Positions 40,601 to 50,397 of a stretch of DNA of 64,000 nt are shown in pieces. Source of the DNA: Bacteroidota bacterium (lineage in GTDB: Bacteria > Bacteroidota > Bacteroidia > AKYH767-A > 2013-40CM-41-45); assembly GCA_016711505.1 (NCBI GenBank), contig JADJSV010000018.1:124001-188000 (forward strand), in the 5' to 3' direction. Position numbers and translations under genes: made by a program. The notes under the pieces were generated by a model, which saw only the letters and a list, made by a program, of their open reading frames with translations, was not told the DNA's origin and did not search any database. Position 1 is the first letter of the stretch; each line of letters starts with the position of its first letter.

Positions 40601-43171
40601 TCATCTACAGTAACAGTTTCTGCAACAGGTGGAACAGCTCCTTATTCAGGAACTGGTACATTCACTGAAACAGCAGGAACGTATACTTACACAGTAACTG
40701 ATGCTAATGGTTGTACAGCTACAACTACTATCACTATTACTGAACCTGCTGCACTTGTAGCATCTTCTTCTGCAACAGCAATCCTTTGTAATGGCGGTTC
40801 ATCAACAGTAACAGTTTCTGCAACTGGTGGAACAGCTCCTTACACAGGAACAGGTTTTTTCAATGAAACAGCAGGAACTTATACTTACACAGTAACTGAT
40901 GCAAACGGTTGTTCAGCTACAACTACTATTACAATTACAGAACCTGCTGTTCTTGTAGCATCATCTTCATTTACACCGATTCTTTGTAATTGTGGTTCAT
41001 CAACAATAACAGTATCTGCAACTGGTGGAACAGCTCCTTATTCAGGTACTGGTACATTCACGCTAGGTGGTGGGTCATGGACATTCACTGTAACTGATGC
41101 TAACGGTTGTGAATCTTCAACTTCTATTTTTATAACAGAACCTTCTCAACTGGAAGCGACTGCTTTTGCAACAGGAAGTATTCTTTGCTTCGGCGGAACA
41201 ACTACTGTTAGCGTTAATGCATCAGGTGGAACAGCTCCTTATTCAGGAACAGGTACATTCAATCAAGCGGCAGGTACAATTACATATACTGTAACTGATG
41301 CTAACGGATGTACTTCATCGTCTTCTGTTACATTAACTCAACCAACAAAAGTAGAAGGAACAACTTCAACTACTCCTGCTTCAGGATGTTCTACACCTGA
41401 CGGAACTGCAACAGTTGTTGCTTCCGGAGGAAATGGTTCTTATACTTATGTATGGTCACCGGGCGGACAAACTACTGCTACTGCAACAGGTTTAGTTGCC
41501 GGTTCATATACGGTTTCTATTACTGATGGTAATGGATGTTCCGGTTCTGCTACAGCTTTAGTTACTGGTTCAGGTGGTTCAGTTGGTACTCCAAGTGCTA
41601 TCAGCGGTCCGGCAGGAGCTTGTCGTAACTCTGCAGGAATCGTTTACTCAGTTATTAATGATCCTAACGCAACAAGCTATACATGGACTCTTCCAAGCGG
41701 CGCTACAGGCTCATCAACTACAAACAGTATCACTGTTGCATTCGGTAGCGGATTCAATGGCGGATTCATTTGTGTTGCTGCAAACAACGCTTGTGGTTCA
41801 AGTATGACAAGTTGTTTAAATATTCCAGTGATCGTTGCATATCCTTCTTTACCTGCTGTGATCAGCGGACCAAGTGTAACTTGTGGTGCAGGTGTGTATA
41901 CATTCTCAACTTCATCAGCTAATGCAACTAGCTACAACTGGACCGTTACAGGTACAGGTGTATTCATTGCTTCTGGTCAAGGTACAAATACAATTACTGT
42001 TAGTGTTCCTGTAAACTTTGCTCAAGGATCTGTTCAGGTTCGTGGTGTAAACTGTAATGGAATCTCTGCAGTTCGTGGTATGACTATCACGGGTATTCCT
42101 GCACACTCTAATGCAGTGAGTGGACCTACAAAAGTTTGTGCAAACGGAACTGCTACATATTCAATGCCTGTTGTTCCGGGTGTAGACACTTATACATGGT
42201 CTATCACAGGTGACGCTTCACTTGATGGACAGAACTTAACTTCAACAACTTCTTCAGCAACGTTCAACTTCGGACCTGCATGGACAAGCGGACAAGTGAG
42301 CATTACAGTATCTAACACTTGTGGATCTTATACAAGATCATTTACTGTAGGTTCTGTTCCAAATCAACCGGGCGGTATTACTGGTCCTGGTACAGCTCTT
42401 TGTAACTTGAGCGGAGTAACTTATTCTATTGTTGCGGTTCCGGGTGCTACTTCATACAACTGGTCAGTACCGGCAGGTGTGAATATCGTATCAACTGCAC
42501 CTAACGGCTTATCAATCGTAGTTAACTTCACTGCTGCATTTACTACTAATGCAGGTAACATCTGTGTGTCTGCTAACAATGCTTGCGGTGCTGGTCCGGC
42601 TCGTTGTTTCACTGTTACTTCCCGCCCTGCTGTCCCTGTAATCACAGGTCCAACATCGGTTTGTAAAACTCAGTCAAACGTGTCTTATAACCTTGCTCCG
42701 ATAACAGGTGCTACAAGTTATACATGGTCAGTAACAGGTGGCGCTTCGATCGCTCCATCAGGAACAACTGCAATTGTAAACTTCAACACAGCATTGACTT
42801 CTTCTGCTGTTGTACGCGCAAATGCAGTTAACGCTTGTGGCGCTTCTCAACCGGCTGCACTTGCAGTTTCTGTAAATCAGTTCTGTCGTACAGCTGCTGA
42901 TAACGCTTCAATCAACACAGCTGAATTCTCAGTTTATCCGAACCCGACTTCTGCTAAAACAACTGTTTCTTTCAATTCAGATTCTGATATGAAATATACA
43001 GTGAAGGTTGCAGATCTACTTGGTAACATCATTTATTCAAATGTTATCGATGCTTCTGAAAACTATAATTCAACTGAAATCAACATGACAGATTTCGCTA
43101 AAGGTGTTTATGTAATCAGCGTAACTTCTGAAGACGGAAACTCTCAATCGAAACGAGTTGTAGTTGAGTAA
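37643..43171 (+). CDS. SprB-repeat and PKD-like T9SS surface protein, intact
   Basis: 1,842 residues in one unbroken frame. A signal peptide (FVTLLVLLTAWGTSKGQ) is followed by an N-terminal domain of about 190 residues. Then there are twelve SprB repeats of the C-x-GG type (LCNGG or CFGG ... VTVSATGG-TAPYTGTGTF ... TYTVTDANGC) plus four shorter variants (CADGTV, TPDGTATV type). Five PKD-like domains follow (ISGPAGACRNSAGIVYSV, VISGPSVTCG, AVSGPTKVC, GGITGPGTALC, VITGPTSVC). The end is a T9SS type A domain (FSVYPNPTSAKTTV, VADLLGNIIYS, AKGVYVISV). SprB is the gliding adhesin of Flavobacterium, and these repeats are shared more widely by surface proteins, so a gliding role is not implied. Likely a cell-surface or matrix adhesin. 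A strong terminator follows. Confidence 0.85.
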   Translation: MKKIILFLSKGTFVTLLVLLTAWGTSKGQSYSMSTDNCTITSNVITFDVMMTNSGPADMRINSTVIRMTHGTALLPAGTNTVTFSYVNDGQSIIPRSFPPTNSPTFSYTAAARQWQVSTGTAIYQNATCAGPPNEAPVVLPGQTVKLGRFALTMVSNSNGNNAFVAGASAQLAFAPTAAMIVYLNCNSVTSLSSALTKTLITPCALTVPSAGCTIAASIQSQINTLCFGETGSATATSTGGTAPVTYSWNTSPVQTGATATGLQPGSYIVTATGADACSATATAVITGPTAALVASAVQDAPILCNGGTTSVTVSATGGTSPYLGTGTFTVSAGTHNYTITDANNCTTNTSVTVSEPDALTATGSSTDASTPSATDGTVTANVSGGTAPYTIIWNTTPTQTGPTATGLGVGFYTANITDDNGCVTTASATVSSPSCALLASSSQGPAILCFGGTTTVTVSQTGGVEPVTGTGAFTVGAGSYSFTVTDNNGCSSTTNITVSEPSAVAITPSFLPILCNGGTTAVTITGSGGTPPYSGEGTFNQTVGSDTYIVTDANGCTATVTLTFYEPTAVVASSSATAIACFGGSSTVTVSATGGTAPYTGTGTFTEVAGTYTYTVTDANGCTATTTVTITEPSELVASSSATAIGCFGGSSTVTVSATGGTAPYTGTGSFSEVAGTYTYTVTDANNCTATTTITITQPALLTASSSATAILCNGGESTVTVTAAGGTPTYIGVGTFTVLAGTYTYNVSDLNGCTASTTITVTEPTALAATATSTPASCPTCADGTVSIASVTGGTSPYSSTNLTGLLPGNYCITVTDANGCTTSACATVNTAACSIVASSVQDGPILCNGGTTTITVSQTGGALPVTGTGTFTVSAGPYSFTVTDANGCSSTTTGTVSEPTVLSASSSQDAAILCNGGTTTITVSATGGTTPYSGTGTFTVSAGSYSFTVTDANGCTSTTTGTVTEPSAVVASSSSTAILCNGGSSTVTVSATGGTAPYSGTGTFTETAGTYTYTVTDANGCTATTTITITEPAALVASSSATAILCNGGSSTVTVSATGGTAPYTGTGFFNETAGTYTYTVTDANGCSATTTITITEPAVLVASSSFTPILCNCGSSTITVSATGGTAPYSGTGTFTLGGGSWTFTVTDANGCESSTSIFITEPSQLEATAFATGSILCFGGTTTVSVNASGGTAPYSGTGTFNQAAGTITYTVTDANGCTSSSSVTLTQPTKVEGTTSTTPASGCSTPDGTATVVASGGNGSYTYVWSPGGQTTATATGLVAGSYTVSITDGNGCSGSATALVTGSGGSVGTPSAISGPAGACRNSAGIVYSVINDPNATSYTWTLPSGATGSSTTNSITVAFGSGFNGGFICVAANNACGSSMTSCLNIPVIVAYPSLPAVISGPSVTCGAGVYTFSTSSANATSYNWTVTGTGVFIASGQGTNTITVSVPVNFAQGSVQVRGVNCNGISAVRGMTITGIPAHSNAVSGPTKVCANGTATYSMPVVPGVDTYTWSITGDASLDGQNLTSTTSSATFNFGPAWTSGQVSITVSNTCGSYTRSFTVGSVPNQPGGITGPGTALCNLSGVTYSIVAVPGATSYNWSVPAGVNIVSTAPNGLSIVVNFTAAFTTNAGNICVSANNACGAGPARCFTVTSRPAVPVITGPTSVCKTQSNVSYNLAPITGATSYTWSVTGGASIAPSGTTAIVNFNTALTSSAVVRANAVNACGASQPAALAVSVNQFCRTAADNASINTAEFSVYPNPTSAKTTVSFNSDSDMKYTVKVADLLGNIIYSNVIDASENYNSTEINMTDFAKGVYVISVTSEDGNSQSKRVVVE
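38540..41350 (+). repeat. SprB repeat array, 198-bp period
   Basis: The coding DNA is a near-tandem repeat whose period is 198 nt (66 codons) in the central part, for example 40581 to 40779. Neighbouring copies are almost identical over long blocks (ctttgtaatggcgg ... gtaacagtttctgcaac). Units near 39360, 39550, 40580 and 40780 are the most alike. Related units occur at 36120-36720 in the preceding gene. Confidence 0.85.
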
Positions 43172-43204
43172 TAACTTCACTCGGGAATATCCCGAAAAAT
43201 TAAA

Positions 43205-43236
43205 GGGAAGCAGCAATTGGCTGCTTCCCTTTTTTT
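43205..43236 (+). terminator. Rho-independent terminator
   Basis: Perfect 10-bp stem (gggaagcagc 43205-43214, gctgcttccc 43220-43229), 5-nt loop, then seven T. It begins 34 nt after the stop of the SprB-repeat gene. A small cgggaatatcccg palindrome sits just before it. The rest of the gap to 43462 holds ctgcgt-type diverged repeats (43255-43370). Confidence 0.9.
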
Positions 43237-43407
43237 GTTATTATTTTTTCATAATCATGAAATGCAGATTTTGTTTAACGATTATTATTGAATCTAAAAC
43301 ATTGTTTTCGGTCTCATAGAGATCTCTGCGTATTTTCTGCATTTTCTGCGTAATTCTGCTTGAGAAAAATACCTGATCACTTATACAAAACATCTTTTAA
43401 ATTGGAT

Positions 43408-43437
43408 TTTGCCGGTATAAAAACTTTTTTATTTTTG
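43408..43437 (+). promoter_or_regulatory. Bacteroidota-type sigma-A promoter
   Basis: TTTG at 43408-43411, an 18-nt spacer and TATTTTTG at 43430-43437 (perfect TAnnTTTG). Transcription should start near 43444, about 19 nt before the ATG of the cytochrome gene. The leader is C/A-rich (caccaccacc) and has no Shine-Dalgarno sequence. Confidence 0.65.
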
Positions 43438-43462
43438 CTCTACACATAAACACACCACCACC

Positions 43463-44464
43463 ATGAAAAAAATTCTTAGAGTTATTGGCATTATCCTCGG
43501 AATAGTAGTTATCGCTGTAATCGGATTTCTGATTTACTTCAACAGTACTCACCCAAATGTCGCAGCAGCTAAGGACATCCATGTAGAAATTACACCAGAA
43601 CGACTTGAAAGAGGAAAGTATTTAGCAAATTATGTTACAAATTGTATTGATTGTCATTCTAAGCGCGACTTTACAAAATTCAGTGGACCGATCGTTCCGG
43701 GAACTGAAGGAATGGGCGGAGAAGTTTTTGACGGACCGAAAGCAGATGTGCCCGGAGTTATCTATGCAAGAAATATTACACCTGCCGGTATTGGCGACTG
43801 GACTGATGGAGAATTGTTTCGTGCAATTACAGTGGGAGTAAATAAAAAAGGCGAAGCACTATTTCCTCTGATGCCTTATACACATTTCAGTAAAATGTCG
43901 CAGGAAGATATTTATTCTATCATATCATATATCCGTTCTCTGAAACCAATTGAGAACAAAATCCCTGAACGGAAACTTGATTTCCCGCTTAATCTTATTG
44001 TTAAAACAATTCCAAAAGATCTTGATGGTCCATTGCCACCGGCACCCGACCGCGCAAACACACTTGCCTATGGTGAGTACATGGTCAATGCAGTCGCTTG
44101 TATTGCTTGTCATACCAAGTTAGAAAAAGGTCAGATGCTACCGGGAACAGAATTTGCCGGAGGATTTAAATTTTGCATCGATGGACATTGTGCTACATCG
44201 GCTAACATTACTCCGGATAATGAAACCGGTATCGGACTCCTGACCAAAGAAGCATTTCTTGATAAGTTTCGTTTTTACAGAGATGAAAAGGCGAAAAACA
44301 TTCCTGTTGGAAAAGGAGGAAATAATTCACCAATGCCCTGGGGCTTGTACAGTAATCTGACTGACGAAGATCTGAGTGCTATCTATGATTATTTGCGAAC
44401 ATTGCCACCTGTTGTAAATAAAGTAGAGAAGTATTCTGTTCAGACAGAACCAAAATATAACTAG
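43463..44464 (+). CDS. Membrane-anchored diheme cytochrome c
   Basis: 333 residues. An uncleaved N-terminal helix (VIGIILGIVVIAVIGFLIYF) anchors it. Two class I cytochrome c domains follow, with heme sites CIDCH (about residue 60) and CIACH (about residue 214). Downstream Met ligand candidates lie in LMPYTHFS and SPMPWGLYSNLTDEDLSAIYDYL. The repeated 'SxEDIYSIISYIRSLKP / LTDEDLSAIYDYLRTLPP' helices are typical of this family. It should carry electrons in the periplasm, its partner unknown. It converges with the helical gene, whose stop overlaps its end by 4 nt. Confidence 0.85.
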   Translation: MKKILRVIGIILGIVVIAVIGFLIYFNSTHPNVAAAKDIHVEITPERLERGKYLANYVTNCIDCHSKRDFTKFSGPIVPGTEGMGGEVFDGPKADVPGVIYARNITPAGIGDWTDGELFRAITVGVNKKGEALFPLMPYTHFSKMSQEDIYSIISYIRSLKPIENKIPERKLDFPLNLIVKTIPKDLDGPLPPAPDRANTLAYGEYMVNAVACIACHTKLEKGQMLPGTEFAGGFKFCIDGHCATSANITPDNETGIGLLTKEAFLDKFRFYRDEKAKNIPVGKGGNNSPMPWGLYSNLTDEDLSAIYDYLRTLPPVVNKVEKYSVQTEPKYN

Positions 44465-45854
44465 ACTAATTCATTGATTCGTTCAGTCAGCCAGTTTCTG
44501 TCGGAAATATTTGCTGACGATGATATTTCTGCGCGCAGTGCTTCCAGTTTTTTCGAATTGGAACCTGCGCGGAAGATCTTCAAAGAGTATTTTATAAAAT
44601 TCTTATAAATGGAAAGTTGATAAGCGGAAATATTTTTATTCCTTAATAAAAATATTTTGAATGCCGCTATGTGGTGAAGTAGTGCTTCCTGCTCATCATT
44701 TTCAAAATACACTTTTAATAGTATTGACTTGGAATCAAGCTGATAATAAAGATCCGTGAATTCAACCTCCTGCAGATATTTTAAAACGAATTTGTAATTT
44801 TTTTAAAGTAATAGAGCATTGCAGTATTATAGGTTAAAGCATTTTTTCTTTCATGTGGCGGCAGAAAATTGATGAATCGTGAAATGAAATCTTTTACCCA
44901 CTCGTCTTCTTTCAATCGTAAACCAAGGGTGACTATATTTTTAAATTCCCAGGGCGAGAGGTGATCATGCTTCATCAATCGTTTGTTTTTTAAAATTGAT
45001 TTGTACAGATCAAAAAGAATTAAACGGAAATTATCTTCACCGGAATTGATCCGCCTGATGCAGAAATTTTTTGCATATTGGTAAATGTTGTTCAGGTCTT
45101 CTACAGCTAATTTGTTCCGAAATTCATTTGTAATGGAAATTATTTTTTCATAAGCATCGAATGACTCCTCTTTGTTTCCTTTCAAACTGATCAGGATGTA
45201 GTAGTAGACTTCAATCAATGGTGATGAAAGAAATGAGTTTGACACAAGATATTCGCAGATCGGATCTATTAGAATTACTTCAAATTGTTTGTTCAATACA
45301 TTTTTAAGATTGATCAGTTCACATTGTAATTGCAGCTTTCGAACGAAATAAAATTGATCCAGACTTTTTAAAAGTCCGGTGTAATTAAGTTGTGCAAGTC
45401 TTGAGTGCTGACGTGCATTGAACAGATGGGCGATCTCTTCAGAGCGATATTTATTCATAAAAGATCTCGCCTTTTCAGAATTTTCTTTTGCACTACTTTT
45501 AATCATAGTGAATGAATATGCTTTTTTGACATTTCTTTCTGAAAGTGATTTTTGACGGTACAGAGATTCTTCTTCAGAATCTTTTTCAAATTCCAGGAGG
45601 GAAAGAAATTTTTCCAGATGGCTTGTCAGATCAGAAAAAAGATACCGCATTTTCTTATCGTTATATGGTACTTCTCCAAACATCCTGACGAATAGTACGT
45701 TTTTTGAAATTGATTCCGTACCAAGCAGTAGCTCAAATAAATTTGAGAGAGATTCCGAAGAGTTGTATAAAGGCGACTTCAGATATAGCCGGAATGACCG
45801 CACTTCATTAGGAGAAAGCACGTCAATTAATTCTTTAACTTTAAGGGTTGTCAT
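44461..45854 (-). CDS. Helical hypothetical protein, one A-run frame break
   Basis: About 465 residues from the ATG at 45852-45854 (MTTLKVKELIDVL; 15 codons of in-frame upstream sequence exist but look untranslated). The protein is almost all helix, rich in Leu/Lys/Tyr/Glu, with no signal peptide. It resembles TPR/HAT-like hypothetical proteins of Bacteroidota, and no family is recognised. The frame changes at a run of seven T on the plus strand (44798-44804). Rejoining there turns ..YYFKKITNSF-stop into ..YFKKNYKFVLKYLQEVEF, continuing to RINELV at 44461. Confidence 0.5.
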
Positions 45855-45925
45855 TTTTTCGGAAATTTTGGTAAACAGCCAAAAATAAGGGCCTGACAAA
45901 TTAAGAAAAAAAGGTTAAAAAATCA

Positions 45926-45958
45926 CAAAAATAAGGGTAAAGTGTCAATTTATTCAAA
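45926..45958 (-). promoter_or_regulatory. Possible promoter of the helical gene
   Basis: On the minus strand, TTTG at 45955-45958, a 21-nt spacer and TATTTTTG (45926-45933), a perfect -7 element. A second copy of the caaaaataaggg sequence occurs at 45880-45891, 46 bp away, so two phased boxes lie in this divergent region. Confidence 0.45.
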
Positions 45959-46064
45959 ATATACCCTTTGACAAATGGAATATTTTGTATTTTTTAGGTA
46001 GGCGGGCAAGCAATATGTTTGTAACGTGAAATTGTATCCACATCAAAAGGAAAAAGCACAGACA

Positions 46065-49000
46065 ATGAAAAAAGCTACAACGAAAATTTTACTCATGATC
46101 GGATTGATGTTATCCGCTCTTCAGAATTCCAATGCTGCAAATTTTTATTGGGTTGGAGGATCAGGAAGCTGGAGTGACTTTGCAAATCATTGGGCAACGA
46201 CAAGTGGTGGGTCTACATTTCATACATCCATTCCAAATCTGAATGATGATGTGTTTTTTGATGCTCAATCATTCACTGCAATCAATCAGTTTGTACAACT
46301 GGACTCTACATTTTATTTCTGTAAGAACATGGATTGGACCGGTGCGCTATATATGCCGAGTATTGAAGGAATGGGTGCAACTCTCAAAGTTTATGGCTCG
46401 CTTACATTTATTGATAATATGATCGTTAATCAGATAAGTTTCGCCTTCTCATCTACTCAAACAGGTGTAAACATTGACACCAGACAAAAAGAACTTGGTT
46501 ATATTCAGTTTAATGGAAGTGGTTCATTTGTTCTTCAATCGCCATTGTATTGTACAGGAAATATAGAGTTAACAGATGGTAGTCTTGATGCAAACGGAAA
46601 TAATATTCATTGTAATTCATTTACCAAAACAGTTCTTCCCGTTTTAACAACAGGTGATATCACCGTTACAATTGCAGGCACTTCATTCAGTACTCAACCA
46701 AGAAAATTTCAGGCTCTTGGAACAATTACCGGCAGTGATCTTACTACAGTGATCTTTGATTGTGCAAGTGGAGAAATCGAAGCTTCAGGAAGTACTACTG
46801 TATTTGATTCTGTTATGTTCATAGGTGCAGGATCTGTTCTCAGAATTAGTTCTAATTATGTGTCAATGACCGATAATGGATTTGTTGGAAACTCAATCAT
46901 CCAAAAAGGTATTTTTGATAAACAAATCATTCTTAGTACAAGTACATTCGATACGCTCTCCAGCACCAATATTTATTTATATGTAAATGAAACTTCAACT
47001 GTAAATAATTTACTTGATATAAATTCTGATTGCAATAATTTCGGAACTCTGAACTCAATGTATCCGGGTGGAATTTCTACTCTGAATGTACCTTCCGGAA
47101 ATGTGACATTAAATTATATTCAACTGAGTGGAATCACTGCTACGGGCGGTGCTACATTTACTGCTAACAATTCAATTGACAATGGTAATAACACCGGCTG
47201 GACAATTACAAGCCTTACGCCGAGAAAATTATTTTGGGTAAATGGAACAGGAAACTGGAATGATCCGGCTCATTGGTCACTTACCAGCGGCGGAATCCCA
47301 ACTACATGTAGTCCGACAAAACTTGACAGCACAATTTTCGATGCAAATTCTTTAACAGCCGGCGACACTGTTTATACAGTCAATGATCTCGCAACTTGTA
47401 ATAATCTGCAAATTTCTAACGTTGCATTCGGGCCGGTATTTTCAGGAACTTTTCTAACTGTAAATGGTTCTGTAGATATTCAATCAGCAGTAACCTGGAA
47501 TGTTAATACTTTGAAATTAACAGGCACTGCAAGTACTTGCATTCTGGGTTCAATAGCTCCGTTAAATTATATTGATAAAGTAGGTACAGGAACTTATACT
47601 GCAACAACTGATCTGAATTTTGAGATTCTGTTTCTCGAAAGTGGTACAATGGATTTCAGCAACAGAAGTGTGAATGCCATCGGATTAAATTCGTATCCGC
47701 TTACAACCGTAATTATGACGAATACACTTTTCTACACGCAGGGGTTTTCATTTATGGGTACTCAGACTGGTTCGTCAACTGCGCAAATTCAATTCCCAAC
47801 TTCAAATGCTGTTATGGCATCAAGCGGAACATATTACAGTATTGATTTTACTCAGGATGGGCGAATAGATTCAAATGTAACAGCAAACATTTTTAAAAGT
47901 ACAGGTACTGTTCATCTTGGAAATAATAATTCATTTGGAAGAATGGAAGTAGGCGGTGACTTGTATCTGCATGGACAAAATTCTACTGATACATTGCAAT
48001 TAAATAACGGCGGACATTCAATTATCCAGGACGCAGGAAGAACATTCACTGTTACGAATGAAATATTTGCAACTGCGAATTGTAATAAAATGATCAGTCT
48101 TCGAAGTGGAACTTCGGGTGCGCAAACGAATATTGTCAAGACTTTGTCTAATGCTGTAAACGTCGACTACTTTGATATTGCTGACATCAATGTTTCAGGT
48201 GCAGTGTTCAATGCAACGAATAGTATCAACTCCGGTAATAATACCGGATGGACTATCACTTCGCCTACTGCAAGAAACTTATATTGGATTGGCGGACCGG
48301 GAAACTGGAGTGATTCTACACACTGGGCTTTAGTAAGTGGTGGCACCGGTGGTAACTGTGTTCCTACTGCAGTAGACGATGTATACCTTGATCAGAATTC
48401 AGGACTGAGTGGAAACACTCTGACATTCGATATTGCAAATCCTGCCATGAATAAATTCGATATGCGCACAGCAGGAACTGAAGTTACATTGGCTCCGGGA
48501 ATTCCGGCAATAGTTACAATGTATTCATCAGCGTACTTTGCACCGACTACAATCATCCAATTGCAAAACCTGAGAATGCTTTCTTCAGGTACTGCAGAAT
48601 TATTTACCGGCGGAAGTTTAATGGATGAAATGGAAATAGAAATGGCAAATGGAACATTCACACTTGCTGATGAATTTTCCGGAACGAGCATTAATCTTGC
48701 ATCGGGCTCACTTGATCTTAATGGAAACAATATCACGGTTTCGAATTTAAGTAGTGAAGCGGGCACAACAGTAAATCTTGGACCTGTAACAATAGAAGTT
48801 ACAAACTTTGATCTTAAAGGAACAAATACAAATACTGCACAAACGGATTTTAATATGAACGTTTTTGCTCCTGCTTATTATGCGTACGGTTACTATTTCA
48901 AAACTCAGGGGACATTTAAAAACATTACTGTAAATGCACCAGGTTGTAATTTCAGTACACCGAGTCTTACATGTAAACAATTTACGGCTTACTACTATGC

Positions 49001-50378
49001 AGGTATCAGTGGAGTTTCCAGTACATGCACAATTGAGAAGGCTGTATTCTTCAATGATGTTGGTTTATTTGGTAATAATTATTTTGATACACTGTTCTTT
49101 AATAATCCCGGACGTACAGTTACTGTGTATGGAACTCAGGAGATCGGTACTCAGCTAATATGTGGAGGTAGTCCGGGATTTCCAGTGTATTTAAATGGAA
49201 CAAACGCTGCAACATTCTCAAAAACTTCAGGTGACGTTTGTATCAGTAATGCATTGTTGCAAGGGATCACCGGCGCAGGCGGGGCGAATTTTTATGCCGG
49301 ACAAGGCTGTACAGATCTCGGCGGAAATGTTAACTGGCAATTTACACCTTGTCTTGTTACTTCCGATGTATGGCCGGGTGATGCAAATTTTGATTTGTTG
49401 TGCAACAACTTTGACATACTAAATATCGGTGTTGCATTCAATGAAACCGGTCCTGTAAGAGGAGGTGGAAATAATTCCTGGACTGCGCAACCCGCAGCAG
49501 ATTTTTCTTCGTGGTTCAGTTCTGCAGTGAATATCAAACATGCAGATAGTGATGGAAATGGAATTGTAGAGTATGCTGATACAGTTGCAATCGATCAGAA
49601 TTATTCTCTCAATCACCCGGCTCGTTTAACACCTCCTGTTATTACTACTTCAAGTCATCTTCTTCCACCGCTTAGTCTTGAAGCAACTCCTGATACTGTC
49701 GGACCATCAATGGCAGTACATATTGATGTGCTATTGGGCACAGCGGCCGTTCCGGTTGATAGTTTGTATGGAATTGCATTTACTGTAAACTATGATCCAA
49801 CTGTTGTTGATACAATGAGTGTACAATCGAGTTTTGTTGGAAGCTGGTTAGGAACTGTTGGTGTTGATATGATCACATTCGTCAGACATTTTCCTACGAT
49901 TGGAAAACTTGAAGTTGCAATGGTGAGAAACGATCATCAGAATGTTGCAAACGGTTTTGGTGATCTTGCATCTTTCGATGTTGTTATTGTAGATAATATT
50001 TCTACAGTTACAAATTCACTGTTCAGGTTAACTGATGTAACAGCGATAACATACACTCAACTTGTTCAACCATTGGCAAGAGTGAATGATACAATTTATG
50101 TAGATCCGACTGTAAACAAAGTACCGGTTATAGACTTAAACAAATACTTTAAAGTTTATCCGAATCCTGCAACGTCCGTTTTGAATATCTATTCAAATGA
50201 TATCATGATCCAGTACATGGATATTTTTGATATCACAGGAAAGCAACTAGTGCATTTGAAAGTAAATGGTAACCAGGCTTCGATTCCTGTTGAAAGTTTA
50301 CCTCAAGGAATTTATCAGCTTCGTTGTATTTCTGAACAAGGAATATTTAACAGAGCAATTGAAATTGTAAAAAGATAA
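46065..50378 (+). CDS. Large T9SS protein with WVGG modules, dockerin-like and cohesin-like parts
   Basis: 1,437 residues from the ATG at 46065 (a 13-codon upstream extension to 46026 is unlikely because the signal peptide, LLMIGLMLSALQNSNA, would start late). Three large modules each begin with a [FL][YF]W[VI]xGxGxW motif (FYWVGGSGSWSDFANHW, LFWVNGTGNWNDPAHW, LYWIGGPGNWSDSTHW). Next is a dockerin-like segment with Ca-loop motifs (GDANFDLLCNNFDIL, ADSDGNGIVEYADTV), then a cohesin-like domain (LEATPDTVGPSMAVHIDVLLG ... FDVVIVDN), then a T9SS type A tail (FKVYPNPATSVLNI, FDITGKQLVHL, LPQGIYQLRC). One uninterrupted frame. A perfect TATGTTTG -7 box lies at 46014-46021, its -33 partner unclear. 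Cell-surface protein, role unknown. Confidence 0.8.
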   Translation: MKKATTKILLMIGLMLSALQNSNAANFYWVGGSGSWSDFANHWATTSGGSTFHTSIPNLNDDVFFDAQSFTAINQFVQLDSTFYFCKNMDWTGALYMPSIEGMGATLKVYGSLTFIDNMIVNQISFAFSSTQTGVNIDTRQKELGYIQFNGSGSFVLQSPLYCTGNIELTDGSLDANGNNIHCNSFTKTVLPVLTTGDITVTIAGTSFSTQPRKFQALGTITGSDLTTVIFDCASGEIEASGSTTVFDSVMFIGAGSVLRISSNYVSMTDNGFVGNSIIQKGIFDKQIILSTSTFDTLSSTNIYLYVNETSTVNNLLDINSDCNNFGTLNSMYPGGISTLNVPSGNVTLNYIQLSGITATGGATFTANNSIDNGNNTGWTITSLTPRKLFWVNGTGNWNDPAHWSLTSGGIPTTCSPTKLDSTIFDANSLTAGDTVYTVNDLATCNNLQISNVAFGPVFSGTFLTVNGSVDIQSAVTWNVNTLKLTGTASTCILGSIAPLNYIDKVGTGTYTATTDLNFEILFLESGTMDFSNRSVNAIGLNSYPLTTVIMTNTLFYTQGFSFMGTQTGSSTAQIQFPTSNAVMASSGTYYSIDFTQDGRIDSNVTANIFKSTGTVHLGNNNSFGRMEVGGDLYLHGQNSTDTLQLNNGGHSIIQDAGRTFTVTNEIFATANCNKMISLRSGTSGAQTNIVKTLSNAVNVDYFDIADINVSGAVFNATNSINSGNNTGWTITSPTARNLYWIGGPGNWSDSTHWALVSGGTGGNCVPTAVDDVYLDQNSGLSGNTLTFDIANPAMNKFDMRTAGTEVTLAPGIPAIVTMYSSAYFAPTTIIQLQNLRMLSSGTAELFTGGSLMDEMEIEMANGTFTLADEFSGTSINLASGSLDLNGNNITVSNLSSEAGTTVNLGPVTIEVTNFDLKGTNTNTAQTDFNMNVFAPAYYAYGYYFKTQGTFKNITVNAPGCNFSTPSLTCKQFTAYYYAGISGVSSTCTIEKAVFFNDVGLFGNNYFDTLFFNNPGRTVTVYGTQEIGTQLICGGSPGFPVYLNGTNAATFSKTSGDVCISNALLQGITGAGGANFYAGQGCTDLGGNVNWQFTPCLVTSDVWPGDANFDLLCNNFDILNIGVAFNETGPVRGGGNNSWTAQPAADFSSWFSSAVNIKHADSDGNGIVEYADTVAIDQNYSLNHPARLTPPVITTSSHLLPPLSLEATPDTVGPSMAVHIDVLLGTAAVPVDSLYGIAFTVNYDPTVVDTMSVQSSFVGSWLGTVGVDMITFVRHFPTIGKLEVAMVRNDHQNVANGFGDLASFDVVIVDNISTVTNSLFRLTDVTAITYTQLVQPLARVNDTIYVDPTVNKVPVIDLNKYFKVYPNPATSVLNIYSNDIMIQYMDIFDITGKQLVHLKVNGNQASIPVESLPQGIYQLRCISEQGIFNRAIEIVKR

Positions 50379-50397
50379 AATGAGTTATATAAAGATG

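Noticed and set aside
38540..41350. Regular 198-bp repetition as a CRISPR array
   Set aside because: The units are translated in one frame as SprB repeats, with near-identical blocks much longer than CRISPR repeats and no variable spacers.
37643..43171. Calling this a true SprB gliding adhesin
   Set aside because: SprB repeats are shared by many surface proteins, and no gliding genes are nearby, so the specific role is not supported.
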